DNA of 64,000 nucleotides from Candidatus Sulfotelmatobacter sp. (GTDB taxonomy: Bacteria; Acidobacteriota; Terriglobia; Terriglobales; Acidobacteriaceae). The notes under the pieces are model-generated. The model did not search any database. It saw nothing but the letters and a program-made list of their open reading frames with translations, and had not been told where the DNA came from. The translations under genes were made by a program, and so were the position numbers. Shown piece by piece: positions 8,510-16,876 of the stretch (the first letter of the stretch is position 1; each line of letters begins with the position of its first letter). The DNA lies in NCBI GenBank assembly GCA_025462865.1, contig JAOAPI010000050.1:60308-124307 (forward strand), given 5' to 3'.

Positions 8510-10621
8510 ATGTCTTTTCCTTTGTCCCGAAACGCGGTGACGAATTGCCCGCGACCCTTATTGTTTGCGCTGTTTGTGATCCTGTCCTGCATGCAGTGGC
8601 AGCCAGCGTTGTACGCTCAGGATGTTCCGTCGGCGCCTGCACAGCAGCCCACGCCCGCTCCCGCACAACCTCAGGCAGTTCACCTGGAAGATTATTCGAA
8701 GCCCCGGTCGTCATTCCCGCACTTCGTGGGACCTTACCTGCCGAAGGAGTTGGCACAGCCGGAGTTTGGGAACTCGCCGCGGATCGATTCGCTCATGCGC
8801 GACGGAAAAATTTATCTTTCCATTGACGACGCCGTGGCGCTCGCGCTCGAGAACAATCTCGATATTGATATCGCCCGCTATAACTTGAACATCGCGGCCG
8901 CAGACCTGCTGCGCGCCAAATCCGGGTCCAACGTTCTCGGCATCAATACCGGCATTGTGCAGAACACTCCCGGAGGCGGCGTGGGCGGTCTGGGCGGAAC
9001 CGTCGGCTCGGGAACGGGAGGAACGACGGTCGCTGCTGGTGGCGCTGGGAGCGGAACCAACGGCCTGGTCAGCTCGACACTCGGCATCGGCTCACCAATT
9101 ACCAGCTTTGATCCGGTTCTAACGGGCACGCTACAGCTCGATAAGAATGATACGGAATCGGTGAGCGTGTTCAGCCCGGTTCCGGTCGTGGCGCAAAACA
9201 CCTACACCTCAGACTTCGCCTACACTCAGGGATTCCAATGGGGCGGCGCTCTGACCGGCGGCTTCAACAACACTCACGTCACTACTAACAATCCCACCAG
9301 CCTGCTCACGCCGCAGTTAGGCTCGAACTTCCAGTTCCGCTTTACTCAGAATCTTTTGCAGGGTTTTGGATTTCTACCGAACACGCGGTTCATCCGCATT
9401 GCCAAGAATAACCGGGAAATCTCCGACGTCGCGTTTCGCCTGCAGATCATCACCACGGTTGACCAGATCGAGAATATGTATTGGGATCTCGTCTTTGCAT
9501 ACGAGAACGTACGGGTGCAGCAGGAAGCTCTCACTTACGCGCAGAAGGCGCTGGAAGATTCGAAGCGGCAGGCACAGGTAGGCACCGTACCGCCGATTCA
9601 GGTGGTGAGTTCGCAGAGCACGGTCGCCACCGATCAGCAAAATTTGATCGTGGCGCAGAACAATTTGCAATTGCAACAGCTGCTGATGAAAAATGCGGTG
9701 AGCCGCAGCATTGAAGATCCTGCTCTCGCTGAAGCTGACGTCGTGCCCACATCCACAATGCAGGTGCCGCAGGAAGAGCCTGTGGTGCCTATCCAGGAGA
9801 TGATCAATGATGCGCTGCAGCATCGTGCGGAGTTGGCCGAGTCGCGCATCGATCTCAACTCCCGCGACCTGAGCAGCAAAGCCGTCCGCAATGCGATGCT
9901 GCCCACGTTGGATGCCTTTGCTTATTACGGCGGGTCAGGAGTCGGTGGCTCAGTCAACCCGGCTGTCCCCACTTGCGGCACCACCAGCAGCACTTTCTGT
10001 TTTAATCCCGCCAAAGCTCCGCCGCCGTTCCAAACCAGCAATACCGTCGGCTACGGCGGCACGCTCAATCAACTCGTAAACTCTACTGCGCCCGATAAAG
10101 GAGTTGGGCTTACGCTTAATATCCCGTTGCGCAATCGCGCGGCGCAATCGAACCAGATACGCTCGGAATTGGAATACCGGCAGGCCCAGGTGCGGCTGCA
10201 TCAGCTTGAAAATCAGGTGAGGATCGAGGTGCGGAACGCGCAATTTGACGTCAAGCAGAACCGCGCCGCCGTGCAAGCTGCGCAGTCCGCGGTGGACCTC
10301 GCGAGGCAAACGCTGGACGCTGACCAACAAAAATTGAAAGTTGGACTCACCACGCAGACGGCGATCCTGCAGGACGCTTCTACACTAACGGGATCCGAAT
10401 CGAATCTGGTATCGGCGAAGGCTGCTTATGAAAAGTCGCGCATCGAACTGGATCGCGCTACCGGACTGCTGCTGGACCACTCGGGCATTGACGTTGCCGA
10501 TGCCACGCGCGGCCAAGTCACACACCAACCGAGTATTCCCTACGTTGCGCCACGACCCGATGTCGTACCAGGAGGGCAGCCCGCGCAGCAACCGGCGCAA
10601 CCGCCAACAAGCCAACCTTAG
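8510..10621 (+). CDS. TolC-family outer-membrane protein, second of tandem pair
   Basis: This 703-residue paralogue of the preceding gene aligns with it from end to end: a YSKP..SFPH segment after the signal peptide, DDAVALALENNLDIDIARYN, the glycine-rich TPGGGVGGLGG insert, VDQIENMYWDLVFAYENVRV, GVGLTLNIPLRNRAAQSNQI and the LDRATG..LDH ending. It also has a signal peptide (cleavage near LYAQ) and a Pro/Gln-rich tail. It should form a trimeric outer-membrane channel with a periplasmic helical tunnel. AAGGAG before ATG 8510 supports the start. The copies differ mainly in the segment after residue 500 and in the tails, which suggests divergence after an old duplication. Confidence 0.9.
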   Translation: MSFPLSRNAVTNCPRPLLFALFVILSCMQWQPALYAQDVPSAPAQQPTPAPAQPQAVHLEDYSKPRSSFPHFVGPYLPKELAQPEFGNSPRIDSLMRDGKIYLSIDDAVALALENNLDIDIARYNLNIAAADLLRAKSGSNVLGINTGIVQNTPGGGVGGLGGTVGSGTGGTTVAAGGAGSGTNGLVSSTLGIGSPITSFDPVLTGTLQLDKNDTESVSVFSPVPVVAQNTYTSDFAYTQGFQWGGALTGGFNNTHVTTNNPTSLLTPQLGSNFQFRFTQNLLQGFGFLPNTRFIRIAKNNREISDVAFRLQIITTVDQIENMYWDLVFAYENVRVQQEALTYAQKALEDSKRQAQVGTVPPIQVVSSQSTVATDQQNLIVAQNNLQLQQLLMKNAVSRSIEDPALAEADVVPTSTMQVPQEEPVVPIQEMINDALQHRAELAESRIDLNSRDLSSKAVRNAMLPTLDAFAYYGGSGVGGSVNPAVPTCGTTSSTFCFNPAKAPPPFQTSNTVGYGGTLNQLVNSTAPDKGVGLTLNIPLRNRAAQSNQIRSELEYRQAQVRLHQLENQVRIEVRNAQFDVKQNRAAVQAAQSAVDLARQTLDADQQKLKVGLTTQTAILQDASTLTGSESNLVSAKAAYEKSRIELDRATGLLLDHSGIDVADATRGQVTHQPSIPYVAPRPDVVPGGQPAQQPAQPPTSQP

Positions 10622-10857
10622 ACTGCGACTTCGGGAATCAGCCTGAAGCGGTTACAAAATAGTCGGTCTCTCTCTAATCCGGAAGATGTAGACCCGGTTA
10701 TGAGTCCTGTTGAATTGATTTTGTTCCTCGATCGTCCCATTCTTTCTGCTGGAGTAAATCGCGAGGGGTTCGGCCTCCTCTGATCGGCGGGCGCAGCCTC
10801 AGCGCGTTTTCTCCTGCAGTCATTTGATCATAGAGACGAAAAAGACGGAGGCCCCTA

Positions 10858-11571
10858 ATGGCTCATTGTGGCAGTCTTAATACTCAGCCAGTGTCGGATG
10901 ATGTTCACGATGTGCGTAGTTCCACTGTTCGAGGATCCGACGGCGAGAAACTCGGCACTGTAAATGACGTGATCTTTGATCACGATACGATGGAGATTCG
11001 CTACCTCGTGGTGGATAGCGGTGGTTGGTTGGCGACTGGAACGTTCGTGCTTCCCGCCGATGGCGTTTCAATCGACGAAAGCGACGACGATGGTCTTGCT
11101 GCGAAAGTGACCAAGCAACAGATCGAAAATTCTCCGCAATATAACAAAAACACATTGCAGTCAGAAGATGAATGGAAGAAATACGAACAGGCGTTCAAGC
11201 AGTACTGGGAGGAGGAGCCAGTGATGCACCTCAAGGGCTCCGACCGAATAATCACGCCGCCCGACCAAAGTCCTTCCACTCGGGCAAGTTCGCCGCCAGC
11301 AAGTGCGGCCCGGGACGGTGGCGTGTCGACCGATCGCGAAGTGAATGTAGCTGATCTTTTCCCCAACCGCATCAGCAAAGTATTCTCTGATACGGCTCCC
11401 GGCAGTGGAAAAGTCACCTTGCGTCCCAAACCCGTGGCTCGCGCGGAGGAGGCCGCATCAGGAGTGGCCCTGCTGAAACCTCGCTGGTGGGAGTCATTCG
11501 AAAACTACCTGCGACTTAACAAAGACGACATCCGGGCCGACTGCGTGCAATGCAAACCGAAAGCAGCCTGA
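10858..11571 (+). CDS. PRC-barrel domain protein
   Basis: This 237-residue protein has a PRC-barrel domain at about 20-85 (STVRGSDGEKLGTVNDVIFD, then RYLVVDSGGWLATGTFVLPA). PRC barrels bind RNA or protein partners, and this stand-alone form is often linked to stress or photosystem-type proteins. The rest is polar and low in conserved features, ending in a short segment with the only two cysteines near the C-terminus (DCVQC). No signal peptide or membrane segment is visible, so it should be cytoplasmic. GGAGG precedes ATG 10858. Function cannot be stated more narrowly. Confidence 0.8.
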   Translation: MAHCGSLNTQPVSDDVHDVRSSTVRGSDGEKLGTVNDVIFDHDTMEIRYLVVDSGGWLATGTFVLPADGVSIDESDDDGLAAKVTKQQIENSPQYNKNTLQSEDEWKKYEQAFKQYWEEEPVMHLKGSDRIITPPDQSPSTRASSPPASAARDGGVSTDREVNVADLFPNRISKVFSDTAPGSGKVTLRPKPVARAEEAASGVALLKPRWWESFENYLRLNKDDIRADCVQCKPKAA

Positions 11572-11627
11572 AGGCGGGGTAGCGCGGTTCGGAATGAAGG
11601 AGTCGCCTGTTTGCTCTGGAGTGTGCC

Positions 11628-12020
11628 TCAGAATTGCCGGGTCGCTAAATCCAAATGTGTCGGGCGGCCTTCTGCCAGTTCCTCAATCATGCCGTGCAAG
11701 TGTGCCGCCGCGCGCTCAATATCGAGGTGCTTGTATTGTCCTGCTCGACTCTCCGCGGAAAGCACTGCGCAGCGGTGGACTTTCTCGAAGTCTCCATAGG
11801 GGAATTTATACCGTCGCTTGGTGTCTTCGTCCGCCTCGTCGTCAATTCCCAAATGCCATTTCCCATACTCCGCGAACCCGTGTGCGTCGATGAAGTCATT
11901 TTCCTGTTGAGCCGATGGCTGATGTTCACTCCACGCGTCCCTGTCATCGGAGACGGCTTTTCCTTTGCTGACGAGATCTTTCGCGTGCTCGAACCCCCTC
12001 CTGTTCAGAATCACTCCCAT
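11628..12020 (-). CDS. Conserved small protein of unknown function
   Basis: This 130-residue protein has dense, well-spaced conserved-looking motifs: LNRRGFEHAKDLV at the start, then DWSEHQPSA-like text (DAWSEHQPSAQQENDFI), AEYGKWHLGID, YKFPYGDFEKVHRCAVLSAE and AAHLHGMIEEL. I recall the same pattern in short hypothetical proteins spread over many bacteria, but no function is known to me. It is soluble, with many charged residues and two clustered histidine motifs that might bind metal. It runs opposite to its neighbours and appears monocistronic. The composition and motif density make it much more credible than the overlapping plus-strand frame. Confidence 0.75.
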   Translation of the reverse strand: MGVILNRRGFEHAKDLVSKGKAVSDDRDAWSEHQPSAQQENDFIDAHGFAEYGKWHLGIDDEADEDTKRRYKFPYGDFEKVHRCAVLSAESRAGQYKHLDIERAAAHLHGMIEELAEGRPTHLDLATRQF

Positions 12021-12316
12021 AGTTTCCAGCTTTCTGTGTCGGCGCTCGGGACTCTTGAGCTAACTTCCCTCCCGTCATGCAGTCGACGGGTCAGCCTCTT
12101 CAGGAGGACAAGTTTGCCCTCAGATCAGCATGCTAGCGAACAAGACACAGTTCAAACAATCCGCCAGAAGATGGAATCGAGCTAGCCACAAAGTTCCATT
12201 CCGCGATTAGACTTGTTGGCCAGTTCGCGTAGGCTCAAAGTATTACTAAATTGCTTCCGTCTTGTCTGATTGAATTCACACTAGCCCTGGCTTCACTATC
12301 AGTCGAAGGAAATCCT

Positions 12317-12598
12317 ATGAACTGGACCGGCGACAATTTTATCGACGATCTGGCGCTGCATTATGTCGATCCAAATAATCGAATTGAATTGGACCGGTTC
12401 GAGCGCTGGGATGAGGCCCAACTCGCCTGTGGTCTTCTTCGCTCGAACGGTGTCGCTTGCGAACTAAGCCCCATGCCACTTCCCGGCCTGCCGGCGGACA
12501 TAATTCTCTGGGTGCACAATCGGGATGCCAAGCTCGCGTGGGCGCTGCTCGCTGACGCGGACCGGGAAGCATTTGGAAAGAATGATGACGCAGCTTGA
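12317..12598 (+). CDS. Small DUF2007-like protein
   Basis: This 93-residue protein is read from ATG 12317, which has AAGGA 6 bases upstream; the longer frame from 12251 has no such site. The core RFERWDEAQLACGLLRSNGV is followed by a short strand region and ILWVHNRDAKLAWALLADAD. This matches the DUF2007 pattern, in which a small ferredoxin-like fold begins with a strand and a helix of the type 'EA.LA.SLLE..GI'. DUF2007 proteins are called putative signal transducers but have no established function. The assignment is by pattern only. Confidence 0.65.
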   Translation: MNWTGDNFIDDLALHYVDPNNRIELDRFERWDEAQLACGLLRSNGVACELSPMPLPGLPADIILWVHNRDAKLAWALLADADREAFGKNDDAA

Positions 12599-12841
12599 GT
12601 GTTTGCACACAGCGCTTATCAATTAGCAGATAGTCTTCGAACGTTGACTCTAACTGTTAATTGCCAACTAACAATTGCCAATTCTTCGCGGCTGCCGTCA
12701 CTGCATATGCGCTGATTGCGCGGCAATCATCTGCCAGCCTTGCGACCTTTTCAGAAACCAGCGTCCCCTGAAGTTGCTTCGCCAACCGAGAGCGAGTTCA
12801 GTAAACTCGGTTATCGCCGAGAACTGATAAACTCGCCCGTG

Positions 12842-14092
12842 ATGGAACGACCAAGCCTGCCGGCTATTCCCCGCTCCGTTTTCTGGATGGTCCTGATTTC
12901 TTTCGTGCTCCAGGTCGCGGCGATTGGAATTTTCCGGCAATATCACACGCGGGTTGGGGAAGATCACTTCGGCTTCGGGTTTGAGATGGGCCGCGTGGCT
13001 CGGTCGATTGCGCTGGGGCAGGGCTTCAGCAATCCGTATGGCGACAGCACAGGACCGACCGCATGGGAACCCCCGCTTTATCCTTATCTGATCGCAGCGG
13101 TGTTCAGGGTTTTTGGGATTTATACATACGCCTCAGCGTGGGCTCTGCTCACGATCAACAGTCTTTTCGCTTCTCTCACCACGATTCCGGTTTATCTGAT
13201 CGCGCACAGAAGTTTTGGTCCGCGGGTTGCGATCTGTTCGGCGCGGGCCTGGGCATTCAATCCCTACGTTTGGTATTGGTCGATTCATTGGATATGGGAC
13301 ACGACCTTCACTCCACTCATACTGGCATTGATTTTTCTGGTCGCGTTGGAACTGGAGCAGTGGCCGGGTTGGCGAGGCTGGATATTATTTGGCGCATTGT
13401 GGGGCGTGGGTGCGTTAGGCAATCCCGCGATGCTGTCGTTTCTCCCGTTCTGCGGCCTGTGGATATGGTGGGGAAGACATGAGCACGGCCTGCCGTCGCT
13501 GGGCGGAGTCGTACTCTCTTCATTCGTATTCTTTCTGGTCCTTTCGCCATGGCTGATACGGAATTACCAAGTCTTCGGACACTTCGTTTTTATTCGCGAC
13601 GATTTCGGATTGCAGTTTCGCCTGGGCAATAACAAGATGTCTGACGGGATGCTGTTTGCAACTTTGCAACCGAATCTCAACAAGCTGGAGTTTGAGAAGT
13701 TCCAGCGCATGGGCGAACTTGCGTATGAGGCAGATTGCCGGCGACTGGCGTTCGAATGGATCCGGGACAATCCGGAACGTTTCGCCATCATCAGCATGAA
13801 GCGATTTTTCTATTATTGGAACGGCGTGCCGCGTCCGACTGACAGTCGTGCTACTTGGGACTTTCGCAGTTCGTTGTTCCTGGCGTCTTCGATTCTGGCG
13901 ATCTGGGGACTGGGACGCGCGCTGAAACAGAAACGGCCCGGGGCCTGGCTCTTCGCCGGATTGATCGCAACCTATCCCACGGTTTATTACTTCGTATTTC
14001 CGCACGCACGATATCGCCATCCCATCGAACCGGAGTTGTTCATGCTGGCGGTGTTTTTGCTTTCTGAAGTTCGGAGGCAGTCCTCGCTATGA
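12842..14092 (+). CDS. Membrane glycosyltransferase, ArnT/PMT-like (GT39 type)
   Basis: This polytopic protein of about 416 residues has roughly nine hydrophobic segments. After the first one an external loop carries the acidic, substrate-facing residues (GEDHFGFGFEMGRVARSIAL) and then GQGFSNPYG and TAWEPPLYPYLIA. That layout is typical of GT-C enzymes that move sugars from polyprenyl phosphate to lipid or protein acceptors. ATG 12842 is chosen because the frame upstream (to 12716) is polar and lacks a ribosome site. The stop overlaps the start of the next gene by 4 bases (ATGA), so it is coupled to a GT2 glycosyltransferase; the pair may act on one glycan. The acceptor is unknown. Confidence 0.78.
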   Translation: MERPSLPAIPRSVFWMVLISFVLQVAAIGIFRQYHTRVGEDHFGFGFEMGRVARSIALGQGFSNPYGDSTGPTAWEPPLYPYLIAAVFRVFGIYTYASAWALLTINSLFASLTTIPVYLIAHRSFGPRVAICSARAWAFNPYVWYWSIHWIWDTTFTPLILALIFLVALELEQWPGWRGWILFGALWGVGALGNPAMLSFLPFCGLWIWWGRHEHGLPSLGGVVLSSFVFFLVLSPWLIRNYQVFGHFVFIRDDFGLQFRLGNNKMSDGMLFATLQPNLNKLEFEKFQRMGELAYEADCRRLAFEWIRDNPERFAIISMKRFFYYWNGVPRPTDSRATWDFRSSLFLASSILAIWGLGRALKQKRPGAWLFAGLIATYPTVYYFVFPHARYRHPIEPELFMLAVFLLSEVRRQSSL

Positions 14093-14868
14093 CGATTTCT
14101 GTCGCCATCGTTGCGGTGGATGAAGAGGCCAATATCGGCCGAACCCTCGCTAGCGTGCGCTGGGCCGATGAAATCGTGCTCGTCGATTCCGGCTCGAAAG
14201 ATCGCACGTGCGAGATCGCGCGGGAACACGGAGCCCGGGTTGTGCTTGAACCGTGGCGCGGCTACGTGGCTCAGAAGCAGTATGCGATCGAACTGTGCAG
14301 CAAGGATTGGGTGCTGCTGCTTGATGCCGACGAAGAGGTGAGTCCCGGCCTCGCAGAAGAGATTCGCTCAGCAATCGCGGATCCGAACGCCGCAAGCGGC
14401 TACAAACTCCCGCGCAAGAATCTGTTTCTCGGCCGGTGGATTCGTCATGGCGGCTTCTACCCCGATCCCAAGCTGCGACTCTTCCGCCGAGGCCAGGGAT
14501 TCGTCACCGGCCACGACCCGCATGACCGCTGCGATCTGAAGCCTGAAGCATCGAAAGAAGCGCCGCAACGAGTACACCAGTTCAACAATGCGCTCATTCA
14601 TTACACCTATCCCACTCTCACTCTCTACCTCAATCACATGAATCGCTATTCATCGCTGGGCGCGGAGTTAGCGATCCGCGAAGGCCACCAAAGCTTCAGC
14701 TTCATCAACATAGTTATGCGACCGCTGGTGACGTTCGTCTATAACTACTTTCTGCGGCTAGGATTCCTCGACGGCCGCGAAGGCCTGCTGCTGCATCTCT
14801 ACCATGCTGGCTATGTCTCGTGGAAATATGCGAAGGCATGGGAACTGAGTCGCGAACAGTCGAAGTGA
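14089..14868 (+). CDS. GT2 glycosyltransferase, WaaE/KdtX-like
   Basis: This 259-residue family 2 glycosyltransferase has the fold start ISVAIVAVDEEANIGRTLAS, the nucleotide-binding acids in VDSGSKDRT (D33) and the DxD-type motif LLLDADEE (D79-D81). The downstream part, KLRLFRRG, YTYPTLTLYLNHMNRYS and a hydrophobic stretch with YNYFLRLGFLDG, is typical of the WaaE/KdtX branch that adds glucose to the lipopolysaccharide inner core. It is translated from an ATGA overlap with the membrane glycosyltransferase. No other LPS core gene is adjacent, so the exact acceptor is open. Confidence 0.88.
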   Translation: MTISVAIVAVDEEANIGRTLASVRWADEIVLVDSGSKDRTCEIAREHGARVVLEPWRGYVAQKQYAIELCSKDWVLLLDADEEVSPGLAEEIRSAIADPNAASGYKLPRKNLFLGRWIRHGGFYPDPKLRLFRRGQGFVTGHDPHDRCDLKPEASKEAPQRVHQFNNALIHYTYPTLTLYLNHMNRYSSLGAELAIREGHQSFSFINIVMRPLVTFVYNYFLRLGFLDGREGLLLHLYHAGYVSWKYAKAWELSREQSK

Positions 14869-14966
14869 CCGAGAGTCGCTGACCGACCGGTCGTTCTAAT
14901 GGCGTCCGCTCGCCTTGCTCGCCAGCGCGCGCTTCCCTATCATCACAAGAGAACACTGGGGTATTC

Positions 14967-16769
14967 ATGCCGGAGAAAAAGCCGTCCAAGCCGCAGGTTG
15001 TCGCGGAGACTCCCATCGCCGATGTTTTTGAGAATCGCCACCCCTCCACTGCCGAGAAGAAGTGGGCCGAAGAGATGCTAGCGCCCACACTAGAAAAGGC
15101 TCCGGAACGGCCGATCGGCGCGCCAACTGGTGTGAACCTTGACGAGCACGGGCACGCGCGCTTCACAACAATTTCCGGCGTCCCAGTGCGCCGTTTGTAC
15201 ACGAAGGCCGATCTGCCGGAAGACTGGAGCGAGGAAAAATATCTGGGATATCCCGGAGCGCCGCCCTTCACCCGCGGCATTCACGCCACGGGGTATCGCG
15301 GCAAGCTGTACACCATGCGGCAGTTTTCCGGATTCGCATCGCCCGAGGAGACCAACCAGCGCTACAAATATTTGCTGGAGCATGGCGGCGGCGGTCTCTC
15401 GGTCGCTTTCGATTTGCCAACGCTGATGGGCTACGACTCCGACCATCCCGCAAGCGAAGGCGAAGTTGGCAAATGCGGCGTGGCAATTGACTCCCTGGAA
15501 GATATGGAAATTCTCTTTGGCGGCATCGATCTGGAAAAGACTACGGTTTCGATGACGATCAATTCGCCGGCATCCGTGCTGTGGGCGATGTATTTGGTGG
15601 TTGCAGAGAAACAGGGCGCGGACTGGAAGAAGATTTCCGGCACGATTCAGAACGACATTCTCAAGGAATACATCGCGCAGAAGGAATACATTTATCCGCC
15701 AGCGCCCTCGATGCGGCTGGTAATCGACACCTTCGAATTCGGATCGAAATTCACGCCGCGCTTCAACACAATTTCGATCAGCGGCTATCACATTCGCGAG
15801 GCCGGTTCGACCGCGCTCCAGGAACTCGCTTTCACCTTATATGACGGCATCGAATATGTAGAGTGGGCGCAGCGGCGTGGACTCGATGTCGACGACTTCG
15901 GTCCGCGACTCAGTTTCTTCTTCAACGCACACAATGACTTCTTCGAGGAGATTGCGAAGTACCGCGCGGCCCGCAAGATTTGGGGCCGCGTCATGCAGGA
16001 GCGATTCGGAGCGAAGAACCAGCGCACCTGGCTGATGCGTTTTCACACCCAGACCGCCGGAGTCTCGCTACCGGCGCAGCAACCGATGAATAACATTGCG
16101 CGCGTGGCGCTACAGGCTCTGGCTGCGGTGCTCGGCGGAACCCAGTCGCTGCACTGCGACTCCTACGACGAAGCGCTGGCGCTACCGACAGAAGAGGCGG
16201 CCCGCATCGCTCTGCGCACCCAACAGATCATCGCGTATGAATCAGGCGTGACGCAAACGGTCGATCCGCTGGGCGGGTCATATTTTCTTGAGAACCTGAC
16301 GCTCGCAATGGAAAAAGGCGCATTCGATTACTTCTCCAAGATGGACGCGATGGGAGGAATGGTAAAAGCCATCGAGCGTGGCTATCCGCAAAAAGAAATC
16401 GCGGAAGCGTCTTACCAGTACCAGCGTGCTGCAGAGGCGAAAGAAAAAGTGATCGTAGGCGTGAACGAGTTTGTAATCGAGGAGGAGTCCCCCCACATTC
16501 TCTACATCGATGAAACGGTGGCGAGACAGCAGACGGCGAAGCTGAAGGCTTTACGGGCGCGGCGATCGAATGAAGAAGTGCAACGCACCCTCAGCGCGTT
16601 AAAAAAAGCGGCCGCGCAGGAACCGAAAGCGCACTCGAACGGCAGCGTCTCTTCTGCAAACACCATGTCTTACATCGTGGACGCTGTGCGGGCATATGCC
16701 ACGGTCGGTGAAATTTCTGAGGCATTGCGAGAGGTGTACGGGACGTATACGGAAGTGAGCATCACATAA
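14967..16769 (+). CDS. B12-dependent acyl-CoA mutase large subunit, isobutyryl-CoA mutase-like
   Basis: This 600-residue protein is the substrate-binding TIM-barrel subunit of an adenosylcobalamin acyl-CoA mutase ([37 protein letters not shown]). It lacks the C-terminal B12-binding domain, so a separate small subunit is needed, and none is seen here. Two positions that set substrate choice are informative. In methylmalonyl-CoA mutase they are Tyr89 and Arg207; here they are F120 (MRQFSGF) and Q238 ([11 protein letters not shown]). Phe plus Gln is the pair of isobutyryl-CoA mutase. The predicted reaction is therefore isobutyryl-CoA to n-butyryl-CoA. Genome pipelines would probably name it methylmalonyl-CoA mutase. 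The subunit type is seen; the substrate is inference from those two residues. Confidence 0.88.
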   Translation: MPEKKPSKPQVVAETPIADVFENRHPSTAEKKWAEEMLAPTLEKAPERPIGAPTGVNLDEHGHARFTTISGVPVRRLYTKADLPEDWSEEKYLGYPGAPPFTRGIHATGYRGKLYTMRQFSGFASPEETNQRYKYLLEHGGGGLSVAFDLPTLMGYDSDHPASEGEVGKCGVAIDSLEDMEILFGGIDLEKTTVSMTINSPASVLWAMYLVVAEKQGADWKKISGTIQNDILKEYIAQKEYIYPPAPSMRLVIDTFEFGSKFTPRFNTISISGYHIREAGSTALQELAFTLYDGIEYVEWAQRRGLDVDDFGPRLSFFFNAHNDFFEEIAKYRAARKIWGRVMQERFGAKNQRTWLMRFHTQTAGVSLPAQQPMNNIARVALQALAAVLGGTQSLHCDSYDEALALPTEEAARIALRTQQIIAYESGVTQTVDPLGGSYFLENLTLAMEKGAFDYFSKMDAMGGMVKAIERGYPQKEIAEASYQYQRAAEAKEKVIVGVNEFVIEEESPHILYIDETVARQQTAKLKALRARRSNEEVQRTLSALKKAAAQEPKAHSNGSVSSANTMSYIVDAVRAYATVGEISEALREVYGTYTEVSIT

Positions 16770-16876
16770 TTCAGCCGAGTCTTTCGGTTTGACGCTTCGT
16801 AGGGAGTAACCAGCGGTTCGGAGGATGCGTACGTGCCTCGGATGCTCTCATAGATCCTTACGTATAAACTTTAACC

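Noticed and set aside
11655..12185. Plus-strand open frame of 176 codons
   Set aside because: The minus-strand frame at 11628-12020 has dense conserved-looking motifs and fits much better as the real gene.
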